A stretch of 64,000 nucleotides of DNA from Niastella sp. (GTDB lineage: Bacteria > Bacteroidota > Bacteroidia > Chitinophagales > Chitinophagaceae): NCBI GenBank assembly GCA_017744515.1, contig JAGIBF010000029.1, positions 1 through 64,000 of the forward strand, in the 5' to 3' direction. The notes beneath the pieces are model-generated. The model was not told the DNA's origin and made no database searches. It worked only from the letters and a program-made list of their open reading frames with translations. The position numbers and the translations under genes are program-made. This document shows positions 50,489 to 58,816 of the stretch, in pieces (the stretch's first letter is position 1; every line of letters starts with the position of its first letter).

Positions 50489-51187
50489 ATGAGCCATGAT
50501 CCTTTTGCTAAACTGGACAATCCTGCCTGGTGGGCGCTAAATGGTGTACAGGAATCCTTCGCCACAGGCGCTACGAACGTTAAACGATACCAGCGTGGCA
50601 TCCTGCCTTTTGCTGCTTATGATTATGAAGCTAAGGGCGACATTACTGCATTGGACGAATTACTGGAGCCTGGCGAAGTGTTTTTCCTGATTGGTGTGTT
50701 GCCTGCTTTACCAGCTAACTGGTCATTGCTTAATGAACTGCCGTGTGCGCAGATGATCAACCAGTCAGCAGTGACGCCGCCCGTTGGCGATGTAATTATC
50801 TCGCACCTTACGGTTGATGATCGCACAGCGCTATATAACCTCATTCAAAAGGTGCAGCCCGGCTATTATGAATTGGATACTTACCGGCTGGGCAGCTATT
50901 ATGGCATCCGGCAGGAGGGGAAACTGGTGGCCGTTGCCGGTGAACGCATGCGTCTCGAGGAACTCACCGAGATCAGTGCTATTTGTACCGATCCTGCTTA
51001 TACCGGCCGGCAATATGCACAGCACCTGATCGCTCACTTGTGTAATACCAACCTGGAAGCAGGTAATATTCCCTTTCTGCATGTCTTGGAAACCAACCAG
51101 CGCGCTATCGGTTTGTATGAATACATGGGGTTTACTAAAAGAAGGACGATCAGTTTTTGGAAGTTGAGGAAGATGGCTGATCGTTAA
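50489..51187 (+). CDS. FR47-like GNAT N-acetyltransferase
   Basis: 232 aa. The C-terminal half is an FR47-type acetyltransferase: LDTYRLGSYYGIRQEGKLVAVAGERMRL, ICTDPAYTGRQYAQHLIAHL (acetyl-CoA loop), ETNQRAIGLYEYMGFTKRRTISFWKL. The N-terminal 95 residues are a separate domain with FFLIGVLPALP. Substrate unknown. It is probably co-transcribed with the LprI-like gene. A weak hairpin, CTCAAAC/GTTTGAG at 51206-51229, may terminate the transcript. Confidence 0.85.
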   Translation: MSHDPFAKLDNPAWWALNGVQESFATGATNVKRYQRGILPFAAYDYEAKGDITALDELLEPGEVFFLIGVLPALPANWSLLNELPCAQMINQSAVTPPVGDVIISHLTVDDRTALYNLIQKVQPGYYELDTYRLGSYYGIRQEGKLVAVAGERMRLEELTEISAICTDPAYTGRQYAQHLIAHLCNTNLEAGNIPFLHVLETNQRAIGLYEYMGFTKRRTISFWKLRKMADR

Positions 51188-51326
51188 CTGTTCCGGTTCG
51201 TGTCCCTCAAACCAGGGCTTAAGTTTGAGTTGCCATGAAACGGGATTTAAGCAGCCTATTCAATAGCTTGCCGTAATCCCCCCTTATTCTGTCGTTCTTA
51301 CACCCCTTGCCAATAAACAGGTCTCA

Positions 51327-51334
51327 TTAATTTG
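51327..51334 (+). promoter_or_regulatory. Candidate -7 element (TTAATTTG)
   Basis: One mismatch to TAnnTTTG, 19 nt before the ATG at 51354, with TTG at 51307-51309, 17 bp upstream, as a possible -33 box. Confidence 0.4.
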
Positions 51335-51353
51335 CACGTGTAAAATACAGCAC

Positions 51354-51920
51354 ATGAAAAAGATCGTATTGTTTTTACATACCTCATTGGATGGATTTGT
51401 AGCTGGTCGTAATGGAGAGATGAATTGGATAAAAGTGGATGCCGAAATCTTCGATTATGCAGGTAATCGTACCGATGCAGCTGACACTGCTTTGTATGGC
51501 AGGAAGACGTATGACATGATGGAGGCTTATTGGCCCACAGCCGCCAACAAACCCAATGCCAGCAAGCACGACAAGGAACATTCTGCCTGGTACAATACTG
51601 TACATAAGGTTGTCGTGTCGAAAACCATGAAGGGGCAGCAATTGCCCCGCACCACCATCATTAGTGATAATGTTGTTTCGGCCATTAAGGAACTGAAGCA
51701 AGGGGATGGTAAGGAGATCGTCATCTTTGGCAGTCCTTCTATAGGTCATTTGCTGGTGTCGGAAGGCCTGGTGGACGACTTGTGGCTATTTGTGAACCCG
51801 ATCTTACTGGGTGAAGGCATTCCCGTATTCGCCGGGATTAAGGAAAGGGCGCCACTTAAACTGGTCACCTCCCATACTTTCGACTCCGGTGTTATTTGCC
51901 TGCATTATGAAAAGGCTTAA
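51354..51920 (+). CDS. Dihydrofolate-reductase-family protein (RibD C-terminal-like)
   Basis: 188 aa NADPH-dependent reductase fold. Features: LFLHTSLDGFVAGRNGEMNWI (about 5-25), TALYGRKTYDMMEAYWP, VSKTMKGQQLPRTTII, and IVIFGSPSIGHLLVSEGLVDDLWLFVNPILLGEG with the nucleotide-binding GSP loop. Many such stand-alone genes exist in Bacteroidota, and the true substrate (pteridine, riboflavin precursor or other) is unknown. Length matches the family. It is transcribed alone. Confidence 0.87.
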   Translation: MKKIVLFLHTSLDGFVAGRNGEMNWIKVDAEIFDYAGNRTDAADTALYGRKTYDMMEAYWPTAANKPNASKHDKEHSAWYNTVHKVVVSKTMKGQQLPRTTIISDNVVSAIKELKQGDGKEIVIFGSPSIGHLLVSEGLVDDLWLFVNPILLGEGIPVFAGIKERAPLKLVTSHTFDSGVICLHYEKA

Positions 51921-52003
51921 TTCATGATAGCTACCAGGGAAAAAACATAATGTCCAACTGAGCCGGTAATTTCGTAAATTCAGGTAGACAAAACCGCCCC
52001 TTT

Positions 52004-52501
52004 ATGACTGCCCGGCTTCTTATCTTTTTTACCTGCTTTTTCCAGTTCAGCCTGGCACAGGATTCTGCGCTCATCAAAAAGCAAACGGACTCCATCGTTG
52101 CGGGTATCGACAAGGCTACCGGTACTACGCAAAAGTTCAGGGGTATCCGGTTTCAGCAATATGAGTATAAGATGATCGATGACTCGCTCGTGAAGGTTGT
52201 CCTCGTATCACAGCGCGGGCCTGGTCAGGTGAAACAAACCTGGTACCAACATCAGGGTGCGCTCTTATTCGCTACAGAGCATGAAACTTCTTATTATGGC
52301 CGGGATAGCGTAAGGTGGGAAGGCACCTATTATTTTCAACAGGGTTCACTTATTGATTACGTAACGTTGGGTCATGGCAAATCCGAACTGGATTCCTGGG
52401 ACCCGCAAAAAGAAGTGCAGGTCGCGTGGTTAAAGGCGCGGTCTGCCGTTTTGGATCATCTCAGAAGAAGGACCACCCGTATTTCGCGGGAAACGCCGTA
52501 A
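52004..52501 (+). CDS. Secreted hypothetical protein
   Basis: 165 aa. Signal peptide (LLIFFTCFFQFSLAQ, 4-18), then a strand-rich domain with FRGIRFQQYEYKMIDDSLVKVVLVSQ and ETSYYGRDSVRWEGTYYFQQGSLIDYVTLG, resembling small periplasmic or outer-leaflet beta proteins. No family recognised. It converges with the next gene: only 2 bp separate the two stop codons. Confidence 0.65.
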   Translation: MTARLLIFFTCFFQFSLAQDSALIKKQTDSIVAGIDKATGTTQKFRGIRFQQYEYKMIDDSLVKVVLVSQRGPGQVKQTWYQHQGALLFATEHETSYYGRDSVRWEGTYYFQQGSLIDYVTLGHGKSELDSWDPQKEVQVAWLKARSAVLDHLRRRTTRISRETP

Positions 52502-52503
52502 TG

Positions 52504-53253
52504 CTATTTATCTGTCATGCGCTCCGGATGTGGACTACCATTAATTTCCAGTACCCGCCGGGCCAATTCATCTGTTTCGATAGTCGTATATTTTTGAATA
52601 TCTCTGATCTTTGCCACATCAACCGGCGTTGCTCCTGTAAAAGTTTTGAGTGTATAAACGACTTCTGTTAAGCTGCTCATTGTGCCTATAAACCGCGTCA
52701 TAGGTTTACGTACAAAGGAAAATTGTACGGGCAAGCCTTCCAACTTATTGAATGGATGTTTTACATCATCGCACTGTATTTTAGCATCCGGCAGATACCA
52801 TACTTCCATCTTTACACTGTCTCTTTCTTCTGCCAGTAAAAAAGAAAGAACTGCTTTCCTGCATTTATATTTCCCGATAGTTGCCGTATCGGGCCGGAGG
52901 CTAATGACCGGATCAACGGTATTGTACTGCCCCAAGGAAAAGAGGGCAGGAGCATACTGTTCATTTTGCAGTTTATAATACTGGTCGAAATTGGTAATAT
53001 AATTTGTTGATGTTTTATTGCTGAAATCGGACAGCACAGTATGCATTACTCCTTTCTTAGGTTCTGTTACTATTTTAAAGTACTGCGGGGAAAATGCCAT
53101 GGTATGAATGGCAGATTCTTTCGATACGTTACCGTTGCCGAAAGTGCGGGTAGTGCTTTCGAAGTATCGGAGGTATCCTTCTTTCAGAATCGTCTGCCCA
53201 TACATGGAAGCAGAAACAATCACCATCATTACAATTGAAAGTAGTGTTTTCAT
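52504..53253 (-). CDS. Secreted protein, GLPGLI/DUF4412-like
   Basis: 249 aa. Signal peptide 1-19 (IVMMVIVSASMYGQ). The region EGYLRYFESTTR through KIVTEPKKGVMHTVLSDFSNKTSTNYI, then TIGKYKCRKAVLSF and VKMEVWYLPD, with KLEGLPVQFSF and a late KTFTGATP segment. This resembles Bacteroidota GLPGLI or DUF4412 proteins, which have a lipoprotein-carrier-like half-barrel. The assignment rests on this pattern only. Divergent from the DUF4440-like gene. Confidence 0.6.
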   Translation of the reverse strand: MKTLLSIVMMVIVSASMYGQTILKEGYLRYFESTTRTFGNGNVSKESAIHTMAFSPQYFKIVTEPKKGVMHTVLSDFSNKTSTNYITNFDQYYKLQNEQYAPALFSLGQYNTVDPVISLRPDTATIGKYKCRKAVLSFLLAEERDSVKMEVWYLPDAKIQCDDVKHPFNKLEGLPVQFSFVRKPMTRFIGTMSSLTEVVYTLKTFTGATPVDVAKIRDIQKYTTIETDELARRVLEINGSPHPERMTDK

Positions 53254-53387
53254 TGTTTATTTTTTAACATGATGTCCAAAGAAATGTTCCGGCAATATGC
53301 TGTTTGTTATGCTTAGACGAAGGATAGCCTATAAAGGTTGGGGTAGTATTGTTCCGTTTTGTACAATTTCAGGGATAGGGCCGTATC

Positions 53388-53395
53388 TATTTTTG
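53388..53395 (+). promoter_or_regulatory. -7 promoter element (TATTTTTG) of the DUF4440-like gene
   Basis: Exact TAnnTTTG. It excludes the in-frame ATG at 53359 as a start and favours 53416, which has GGAG at 53406-53409 ahead of it. Confidence 0.6.
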
Positions 53396-53415
53396 TGTCT
53401 GCTATGGAGTATAGC

Positions 53416-53919
53416 ATGAAAACAAAACAGACAATTATGAAACAGTACTTTGTAGTCACATTCATTCCTCTTGTAATCTTTTCTTTTGTATTGTTCAGCT
53501 GCGGCGCCAGTTCATCTCCGTCATCAGCGACGCTGGAGGAAGCCAGGCAGGCTATTGCGGCCAGCAATGCTATCTATTTCCAGGCTTTTGAAAAGGGGGA
53601 CTCTTCTATCTTCATCGACCGTTATGCAGATGATTGTTGCATCATGGCGCCCGACGGACCGGCTTTGTGTGGCCCCATTGCGCCGCTTGAGTTTTTTCGT
53701 GTGGCTTATTATGGCCTTGGTCTCAGAAATGGAAAGTTCACTACCACTGCGGTATATGGTGATGGAGAGGAATATGTAACTGAAGAGGGGCTATGGGAAT
53801 CGTTCGGTGCCAACGGTGCTAAGTTTGACAATGGAAAATTCCTGGTGCTGTGGAAGAAGACACCCAAAGGCTGGAAGATGTACAGGGATTCATTCAGCAG
53901 CAATAATAAGCAGGAGTGA
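53416..53919 (+). CDS. DUF4440/SnoaL-like lipoprotein
   Basis: 167 aa from ATG 53416 (MKTKQTIMKQYFVVTF). Lipobox-like VLFSC with Cys at about residue 32, then an NTF2-like fold: LEEARQAIAASNAIYFQAFEKGDSSIFIDRYADDCCIMAPDGPALCGP, the DUF4440 signature. Its end is GKFLVLWKKTPKGWKMYRDSFSS. Members are small ligand-binding or isomerase-like proteins; the ligand is unknown. A strong terminator follows at 53949. Confidence 0.82.
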   Translation: MKTKQTIMKQYFVVTFIPLVIFSFVLFSCGASSSPSSATLEEARQAIAASNAIYFQAFEKGDSSIFIDRYADDCCIMAPDGPALCGPIAPLEFFRVAYYGLGLRNGKFTTTAVYGDGEEYVTEEGLWESFGANGAKFDNGKFLVLWKKTPKGWKMYRDSFSSNNKQE

Positions 53920-53948
53920 TCGTTTATAAGCCGCGTATAGCCATGAAA

Positions 53949-53987
53949 AAAGGGTAGTGCAGTTTGCATTACCCTTTACTTTTTTTA
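53949..53987 (+). terminator. Rho-independent terminator of the DUF4440-like gene
   Basis: A 13-bp stem with one G-T pair (53949-53961 with 53965-53977), GTT loop, then a run of T to 53987. Confidence 0.88.
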
Positions 53988-54311
53988 TATGTGACGTAGA
54001 ACTACGTATAGTATGCACAATAAAAAAGGGCCAGCATAAAAATACAGCCCCGTTTTAAAATCCAATATCCTATGAAAAACCGAGACAAAAATAAGGGATT
54101 CATGCATTCTACCAATACCCCCTTTGTAGTATTTTAAAATAAAACTGTTAAAATGGTAATGCAATCGGTAACATTCTCCCCAAAAAGGGCCTACTCATAA
54201 GGGTAAGATCACATATGACCTTGTCCACAACGGTGGATACTATTGCTTTCCATTTCTTCTTATTTGCACGTAAATTCACCTTTAGGATTCAATTTTCCTT
54301 CCCAACCCCCC
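53988..54311. other. Intergenic region
   Basis: 324 bp, AT-rich. Apart from the 18-bp motif at 54116-54133, I see no gene, array or hairpin of note. Confidence 0.5.
54116..54133 (+). promoter_or_regulatory. Second copy of the 18-bp motif
   Basis: TACCCCCTTTGTAGTATT matches the minus-strand motif at 21114-21131 at 15 of 18 positions. It lies about 180 bp before the start of the gene at 54312. Confidence 0.4.
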
Positions 54312-54788
54312 ATGACCACTTACACCACTGCCCGTAAAAGCTATTGGCCGCATATATTAAAGCAATGGGCTATAACATCGATACCAATTCTTCTGATCAT
54401 AATCATATTAAGTTACTTTATCACTATAAAGGATGTTACGTATTGGATCTTTGGCAGCCTTTCATTGATGCAGTTTGTGTCGCTGATGGATACGCCGAGG
54501 AACTATAAGGTTATAATTGACGAAGATAGCAGGACGCTTACCCAATATCACCGTTGTCCGCTTTCGGGAGAAGGGGAAAAGATGTTTACCTTAAGTAAGG
54601 TGCGGCTTTATGTTATCACCCATACATCATCTTCGAACATCGCTGCTACAGATGTCAAAGCGCTTAAGTTGTATAAAGATCACCGGGAAGCATTAAAGCT
54701 GGATATCAAAAGTGATGGCTTCAAGTCTGAAACTTTGTATGAGATAAGCCAGGTGCTGGAGAAGCTGGGCGTGCCGATATCGATATAA
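54312..54788 (+). CDS. Hypothetical membrane protein
   Basis: 158 aa from ATG 54312 (MTTYTTARKSYWPHILKQW); an ATG at 54243 adds an unsupported extension. Two adjacent membrane helices (about 18-38 and 44-60, PILLIIIILSYFITI and WIFGSLSLMQFVS), then a soluble domain YKVIIDEDSRTLTQYHRCPLSGEGEKMFTL with beta character and a helical end. No family recognised. It converges with the fucosidase gene, and the two share the terminator at 54794. Confidence 0.6.
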   Translation: MTTYTTARKSYWPHILKQWAITSIPILLIIIILSYFITIKDVTYWIFGSLSLMQFVSLMDTPRNYKVIIDEDSRTLTQYHRCPLSGEGEKMFTLSKVRLYVITHTSSSNIAATDVKALKLYKDHREALKLDIKSDGFKSETLYEISQVLEKLGVPISI

Positions 54789-54793
54789 AAGAA

Positions 54794-54835
54794 AGCGGTG
54801 ACACTTTCCCTTGCGACGTAGGGCGTGTCACCGCT
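54794..54835. terminator. Bidirectional terminator
   Basis: An 11-bp perfect stem (AGCGGTGACAC with GTGTCACCGCT) and 20-nt loop that can fold further (CCC/GGG), between convergent genes. Confidence 0.7.
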
Positions 54836-54858
54836 CAACATGAATATAGACTCAATAA

Positions 54859-56298
54859 CTACTGCGCCATTTCTGTGCGCTCGTTGAACACGCCAAACTC
54901 TGCTATTTGTGGCGGTGCGTCGAATCCATCGATCAGAATTCTTACCCGCTCGCCATACACGCGGTTGAAACGGTGGACTTTGATGCGGCCGGTATTTTCG
55001 CCTGTAAGGATCGGTTTCCACACGCCGTTTTGATAATATTCCAGCCTGTATTTCTTAATACGCGGCCTTCTCGACTCAGCAATAACGATCATATTAAATG
55101 CCTTATCGCCTTTGAGGGTTATTTCATACCAGGGCTGTTTCACAGTAGGGTTGGATATCCAGGACTTGCCAAAGTCGTCATCGTTCCCAAAGTCCATGAT
55201 CCACATGTCATCGCTCCAGCTGGCGTTGGTGGGCTGGAACTTTGCGAGGTTGTGGGAAATGATGGGTGCCTCGGCGGCCGGTAATTTGGCGGTTGGTCCC
55301 TGGTGTTTCCAGCTTTGGCCGATCTGCTTCAGGGCTGCCAGTGCATTGTCATCGATCAGTCCCTGGCGATTGGGAGCTATGTTGAGGATGAAATTGCAAT
55401 AAGCATTGTTAAAGGGTACGAGGTTGTCGTTTACCAGCTTTGCCGGGTCTTTGACCGGTGAGGTGGGGAAGGACGTTTTCCAGAACCACGCATCGTTGAT
55501 GGGCAGGCAGGAAAGGGCGGGCAGCTTGTTGCTTTCTTTGGAAATGTGCTGACCTGCTCCCTGCTCGTAGGACTTGATGTCGGTGTAATACAAGGCTTCG
55601 GCCGGGTATTTGGCGGCATTCAGGTCCATCACCAGGCAATTGGGCTGGAGGGATTTTATGAGTGAATACACTTCCTCGAAGGGAATGTCATCGTACGATA
55701 TCCTCGACCAGGGGGCATCCCATCCATCGATGATCAGGGCTGTGATCTCACCATAATTGGTGAGCAGCTCGGTGAGCTGGGCTTTGACCATGGCAATGTG
55801 CTGGGGTGTGATGTGGCCCGGACGCAGCTTGTGGTGGGTATCGAGGATGGAATAGTACAGCATTACCTTCAGCCCGTTGGCCCGGAAAGCGTTCACATAC
55901 TCCCGCACCACGTCTTTTTTATAGGGGCTGTTCATGACATTGTAATCGGTTGTTTTCGTATCCCAGATGGAAAACCCGCTGTGGTGCTTGGTGGTCAGGC
56001 AGCCATAGGTCATGTTGGCCGATTTGGCGGCTTTGGCCCACTGGTCGCAATCCAGCTTAGTGGGATTGAAGATAGCAGGGCTGGCTTCCGGATCGGCCCA
56101 ATCCTGGTCCATGAACGTAGGGATATTGAAATGGATGAACATCCCGAAGCGCAGGTCTACGAACCCTTGCTGTAATGTCGCAAGGTTTTGTCCTGTCTTC
56201 GATTTGGTTGCCTGCGCGCTTGCTGCTACAGGCCGTAACATAGTAGTACAGATCAATACAAACAGTAGAAAATACCTGGTGGTCCTTGTGTGCCTCAT
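54859..56298 (-). CDS. GH29 alpha-L-fucosidase
   Basis: 479 aa with a signal peptide (cut near ASAQ, residue 29). GH29 TIM barrel: FVDLRFGMFIHFN (about 46-58), MTYGCLTTKHHSGFSIWDTKTTDYN with KHHSGF at 104-109, then the strand ALIIDGWDAPW, in which Asp191 stands at the nucleophile position. The usual acid/base residue cannot be placed with confidence. The C-terminal 130 residues (WYEITLKGDKAFNMIVIAESRRPRIKKYRLEYYQNGVWKPI) are a discoidin/F5-8C-like binding domain. It releases fucose or fuco-configured sugars from glycans, probably in the periplasm. Last gene of the second Sus locus. Confidence 0.88.
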   Translation of the reverse strand: MRHTRTTRYFLLFVLICTTMLRPVAASAQATKSKTGQNLATLQQGFVDLRFGMFIHFNIPTFMDQDWADPEASPAIFNPTKLDCDQWAKAAKSANMTYGCLTTKHHSGFSIWDTKTTDYNVMNSPYKKDVVREYVNAFRANGLKVMLYYSILDTHHKLRPGHITPQHIAMVKAQLTELLTNYGEITALIIDGWDAPWSRISYDDIPFEEVYSLIKSLQPNCLVMDLNAAKYPAEALYYTDIKSYEQGAGQHISKESNKLPALSCLPINDAWFWKTSFPTSPVKDPAKLVNDNLVPFNNAYCNFILNIAPNRQGLIDDNALAALKQIGQSWKHQGPTAKLPAAEAPIISHNLAKFQPTNASWSDDMWIMDFGNDDDFGKSWISNPTVKQPWYEITLKGDKAFNMIVIAESRRPRIKKYRLEYYQNGVWKPILTGENTGRIKVHRFNRVYGERVRILIDGFDAPPQIAEFGVFNERTEMAQ

Positions 56299-56320
56299 TT
56301 TGCTTTATTATGGTTTAAAT

Positions 56321-57514
56321 TTATGGATTATACCAGAACGAAATCTCACTCATGTGGCTGTCGATATTATGGTCGATGGTCTCCAATACGCGGATGCGAA
56401 TGTAGCGTACGGGCGGAATGCCGGGTAACAGGTCTACTTTATAGGGGGCGGTTCCATTGTCGGGCCGTGCCACCTCTTTCAGCAGTGTCCATCCTTTGGC
56501 AATGGCTTCATTTTTCCAACCCGGATCACTGCCAGGCAGGGTAGTGGCAGCATTGGTAATGTCGGCAATGCCCCATACTTCAAATTTTGTGGGGTTGTGG
56601 TAGGGGTTGGCGTTCGTTCTGCCGATGTTCTCAAACTTCGTGAGGTTGTAAGCGGCACCCAGGTCGATCGTAAAGTGGTGGGGCATTCCTTCGCCACCTG
56701 TGTGGTAAATCTCGGGATAATCGCCTCCTTTACCATCCCAGATCCAGGCCAGGCTGGTGCCCCAGGCATCGCCAGCTACATCGTTGGGGAGGTCTATTTT
56801 TCTCCAAAGATTTTTGGTTACGGGTACATCTGTTACGGTGATCGAGTCTTTGGTCAATACCGCAAAGGAATCAATGGCGTGGGTTGAAGGCATGTACTTC
56901 GATTGGTAATAGATCTTAGTACCTACTTTCCACGGGATGGTCGCAACATTGGCAGCCGCATCAACAGTCATTTCTTTAGCAACTCCCTGCTCATCAGTAT
57001 ACCACAACTTTGTACCTACATTCACTGTATCCGGTCTGCCCCAGGTAATGGTGATGAGTTTTGTATCGCCTGAATAGTTGACGCTCTGCACAGCACGGTT
57101 GAGCAATGTACCGTGGTACTTGGCGCCATAAACGCGGCCTGACACATAGGCTGGCACACTCTTGTTGCCTTCTTTATCGTAGGTAAATATCTGGAAGGTG
57201 TAGGAGGTTTCCTGCAGGTTGCTGACAATGATGCTTACGGTGTCGACGCCTTGTTTGCGGGCTATTGCTACACCGGCTGAATCGTGTCCGTTGTTCCAGA
57301 ATACTTTGGCGCTTGTGATCGTGGGATCGGATACCAGCAGCCAGGTTATCTTTAGTCTGTTGTTGCCTGGGTAGGTAACAATGTCTTCTGCCATGCCAGG
57401 GTACACTTTGGGTGAAGCCGGCAGGTATTTCTTCCAGTCATCCTGTTTGGAACAGGAGGCCCACATAAGAGCACCTATTACTACCAGGATTATGATCCAT
57501 TTTATGTGTTTCAT
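56321..57514 (-). CDS. Surface lipoprotein with DUF4998 and F5/8C-like domains
   Basis: 397 aa. Lipobox LMWASC (Cys near 21), then CSKQDDWKKYLPASPKVYPGMAEDIVTYPGNNRLKITWLLVSDPTI, the DUF4998 pattern. A Fn3-like second part and a C-terminal discoidin-like domain (about 260-397, HHFTIDLGAAYNLTKFENIGRTNANPYHNPTKFEVWGI, VRYIRIRVLETIDHN) follow. Such proteins flank SusD and are presumed surface glycan-binding components. It follows the gene at 57623 across the AT-rich inverted element E5 and precedes the fucosidase by 22 bp. Confidence 0.82.
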   Translation of the reverse strand: MKHIKWIIILVVIGALMWASCSKQDDWKKYLPASPKVYPGMAEDIVTYPGNNRLKITWLLVSDPTITSAKVFWNNGHDSAGVAIARKQGVDTVSIIVSNLQETSYTFQIFTYDKEGNKSVPAYVSGRVYGAKYHGTLLNRAVQSVNYSGDTKLITITWGRPDTVNVGTKLWYTDEQGVAKEMTVDAAANVATIPWKVGTKIYYQSKYMPSTHAIDSFAVLTKDSITVTDVPVTKNLWRKIDLPNDVAGDAWGTSLAWIWDGKGGDYPEIYHTGGEGMPHHFTIDLGAAYNLTKFENIGRTNANPYHNPTKFEVWGIADITNAATTLPGSDPGWKNEAIAKGWTLLKEVARPDNGTAPYKVDLLPGIPPVRYIRIRVLETIDHNIDSHMSEISFWYNP

Positions 57515-57537
57515 ATTTAAGTTTGTTGTTGTTTAGG

Positions 57538-57618
57538 ATTATTGATTATTTATTATAAATTATTGATGGTGATTCATTTCGCTAATGAGTAATAATCAAT
57601 AATCAAATAATTAATAAT
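57538..57618. repeat. Inverted heptad-repeat element E5 (AT-rich form)
   Basis: Left arm 57538-57565 is four 7-bp units: ATTATTG at 57538, ATTATTT at 57545, ATTATAA at 57552 and ATTATTG at 57559. Right arm 57590-57618 is TAATAAT, CAATAAT, one extra C, AAATAAT and TAATAAT (57590, 57597, 57605, 57612), the complement of the left type. The spacer is 24 bp. It lies between two genes of the fucosidase locus. Confidence 0.8.
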
Positions 57619-57622
57619 TCTC

Positions 57623-58789
57623 TTATGGTTGTCCCCAGATCGACATTTCTGCAATGTTGATGGCTGAGTTGGTAAATGTTTCCAGTACCTTGATGCGGAT
57701 GTAGCGCACCGGTTGTTTGTCGAGGGGCACCATCAGTTCTTCGCCTTTTGCAGCGGCCGCAATGTCATCTTGTGTTACCTGTCCCAGTGGCAATCCTGAA
57801 GGTTTCACGATCTCATGGGTCAGCAGCAATGTCCAGTTGCTCCAGCTACCGTCGGCGTTGGGGTTATTGGTGCCATATATCTCGAATTTCCGGGGGTTGT
57901 TGGCATTGTAGATCCAGTCCTGGGCTGGTGTTTGGCGTTGCCATATCGTGATGCGGCTCAGCTTTACCGTTACGCCCATATCGAAGGTAAACCACATGGG
58001 GAAGGGCTTTGCCTGTGTATGGAACATGTCCCAGAAACCTACATAAGAGCCATTCCACAGGTTTTCCATCGGCAGTCCCCAGTCGTCGCCCACATCGGTG
58101 TTCAATTGCATCTTCCTGAAGAGGGCTTTATCGAGTGCCTTCTCATACAAGGGCTTCCACGTGCCTCTGAGGGTATCGGAGGTATTGCCAAACCTGTCTT
58201 TTACATAGAAGGCGAATTTCCGGGCGGAGCTGTCGAAGCCGCGCATGGTATATACGCTGGCTGGCAGGGTGGTGTAATTCACGTTGGCTTGTTCCATTTT
58301 GCCTTTGCCATCGTCTGCCAGTGTATAGATGGCGACATCTGCTTTGGCTTCATTGGTATAGGAAATACGCAGGCCACCGAAATCGGGCGTAATGGCGAGG
58401 CTTCTGAACACAGATACAACAGGTGGTGTCAAGGGTTTTACTTTTACTGTTGTGGCCACGCTGACCTGTTCGCTCCTGTTTACAACAAACAGTTTTATTT
58501 CATGTTCCAATGTGTCACCAAAGCCATCCACCGTTAATTGATTGGTGTAATAGGAAGTTTTTACTTCCCGCTTTACGCCTGGTTGGTTTTCGTATTCTGC
58601 TTTTACGTACAGGATGTTGTTATCATGGGGAAGGGAATACGTGATCTCTGCAGCGCCGGGCAGGTTCTTTACCGTGGCGCTGGTGAGTGCGCCGGGTGTG
58701 TTGCCTTCACCATAGAGTGATGCATGCTCTTCTTTTTTGCAGGCACCCGTTATGAGTGTCATTGTTAGTAAGATATATATTCGTGTCAT
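57623..58789 (-). CDS. Surface lipoprotein of the DUF4959/DUF5126/DUF5000 type
   Basis: 388 aa. Lipobox ITGAC (Cys17). N-terminal Fn3-like DUF4959 (about 32-115, GALTSATVKNLPGAAEITYSLPHDNNILYVKAEYENQPG). Middle DUF5126 (about 120-220, VSVFRSLAITPDFGGLRISYTNEAKADVAIYTL). C-terminal discoidin-like DUF5000 (about 235-388, KMQLNTDVGDDWGLPMENLWNG, MWFTFDMGVTVKLSRITIWQR, VRYIRIKVLETFTN). It is a candidate glycan-binding protein on the cell surface. It lies 27 bp after susD and should be in the same transcript. Confidence 0.85.
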   Translation of the reverse strand: MTRIYILLTMTLITGACKKEEHASLYGEGNTPGALTSATVKNLPGAAEITYSLPHDNNILYVKAEYENQPGVKREVKTSYYTNQLTVDGFGDTLEHEIKLFVVNRSEQVSVATTVKVKPLTPPVVSVFRSLAITPDFGGLRISYTNEAKADVAIYTLADDGKGKMEQANVNYTTLPASVYTMRGFDSSARKFAFYVKDRFGNTSDTLRGTWKPLYEKALDKALFRKMQLNTDVGDDWGLPMENLWNGSYVGFWDMFHTQAKPFPMWFTFDMGVTVKLSRITIWQRQTPAQDWIYNANNPRKFEIYGTNNPNADGSWSNWTLLLTHEIVKPSGLPLGQVTQDDIAAAAKGEELMVPLDKQPVRYIRIKVLETFTNSAINIAEMSIWGQP

Positions 58790-58816
58790 GCTTTGTTTTT
58801 TTAAGTCAAGTGATCA

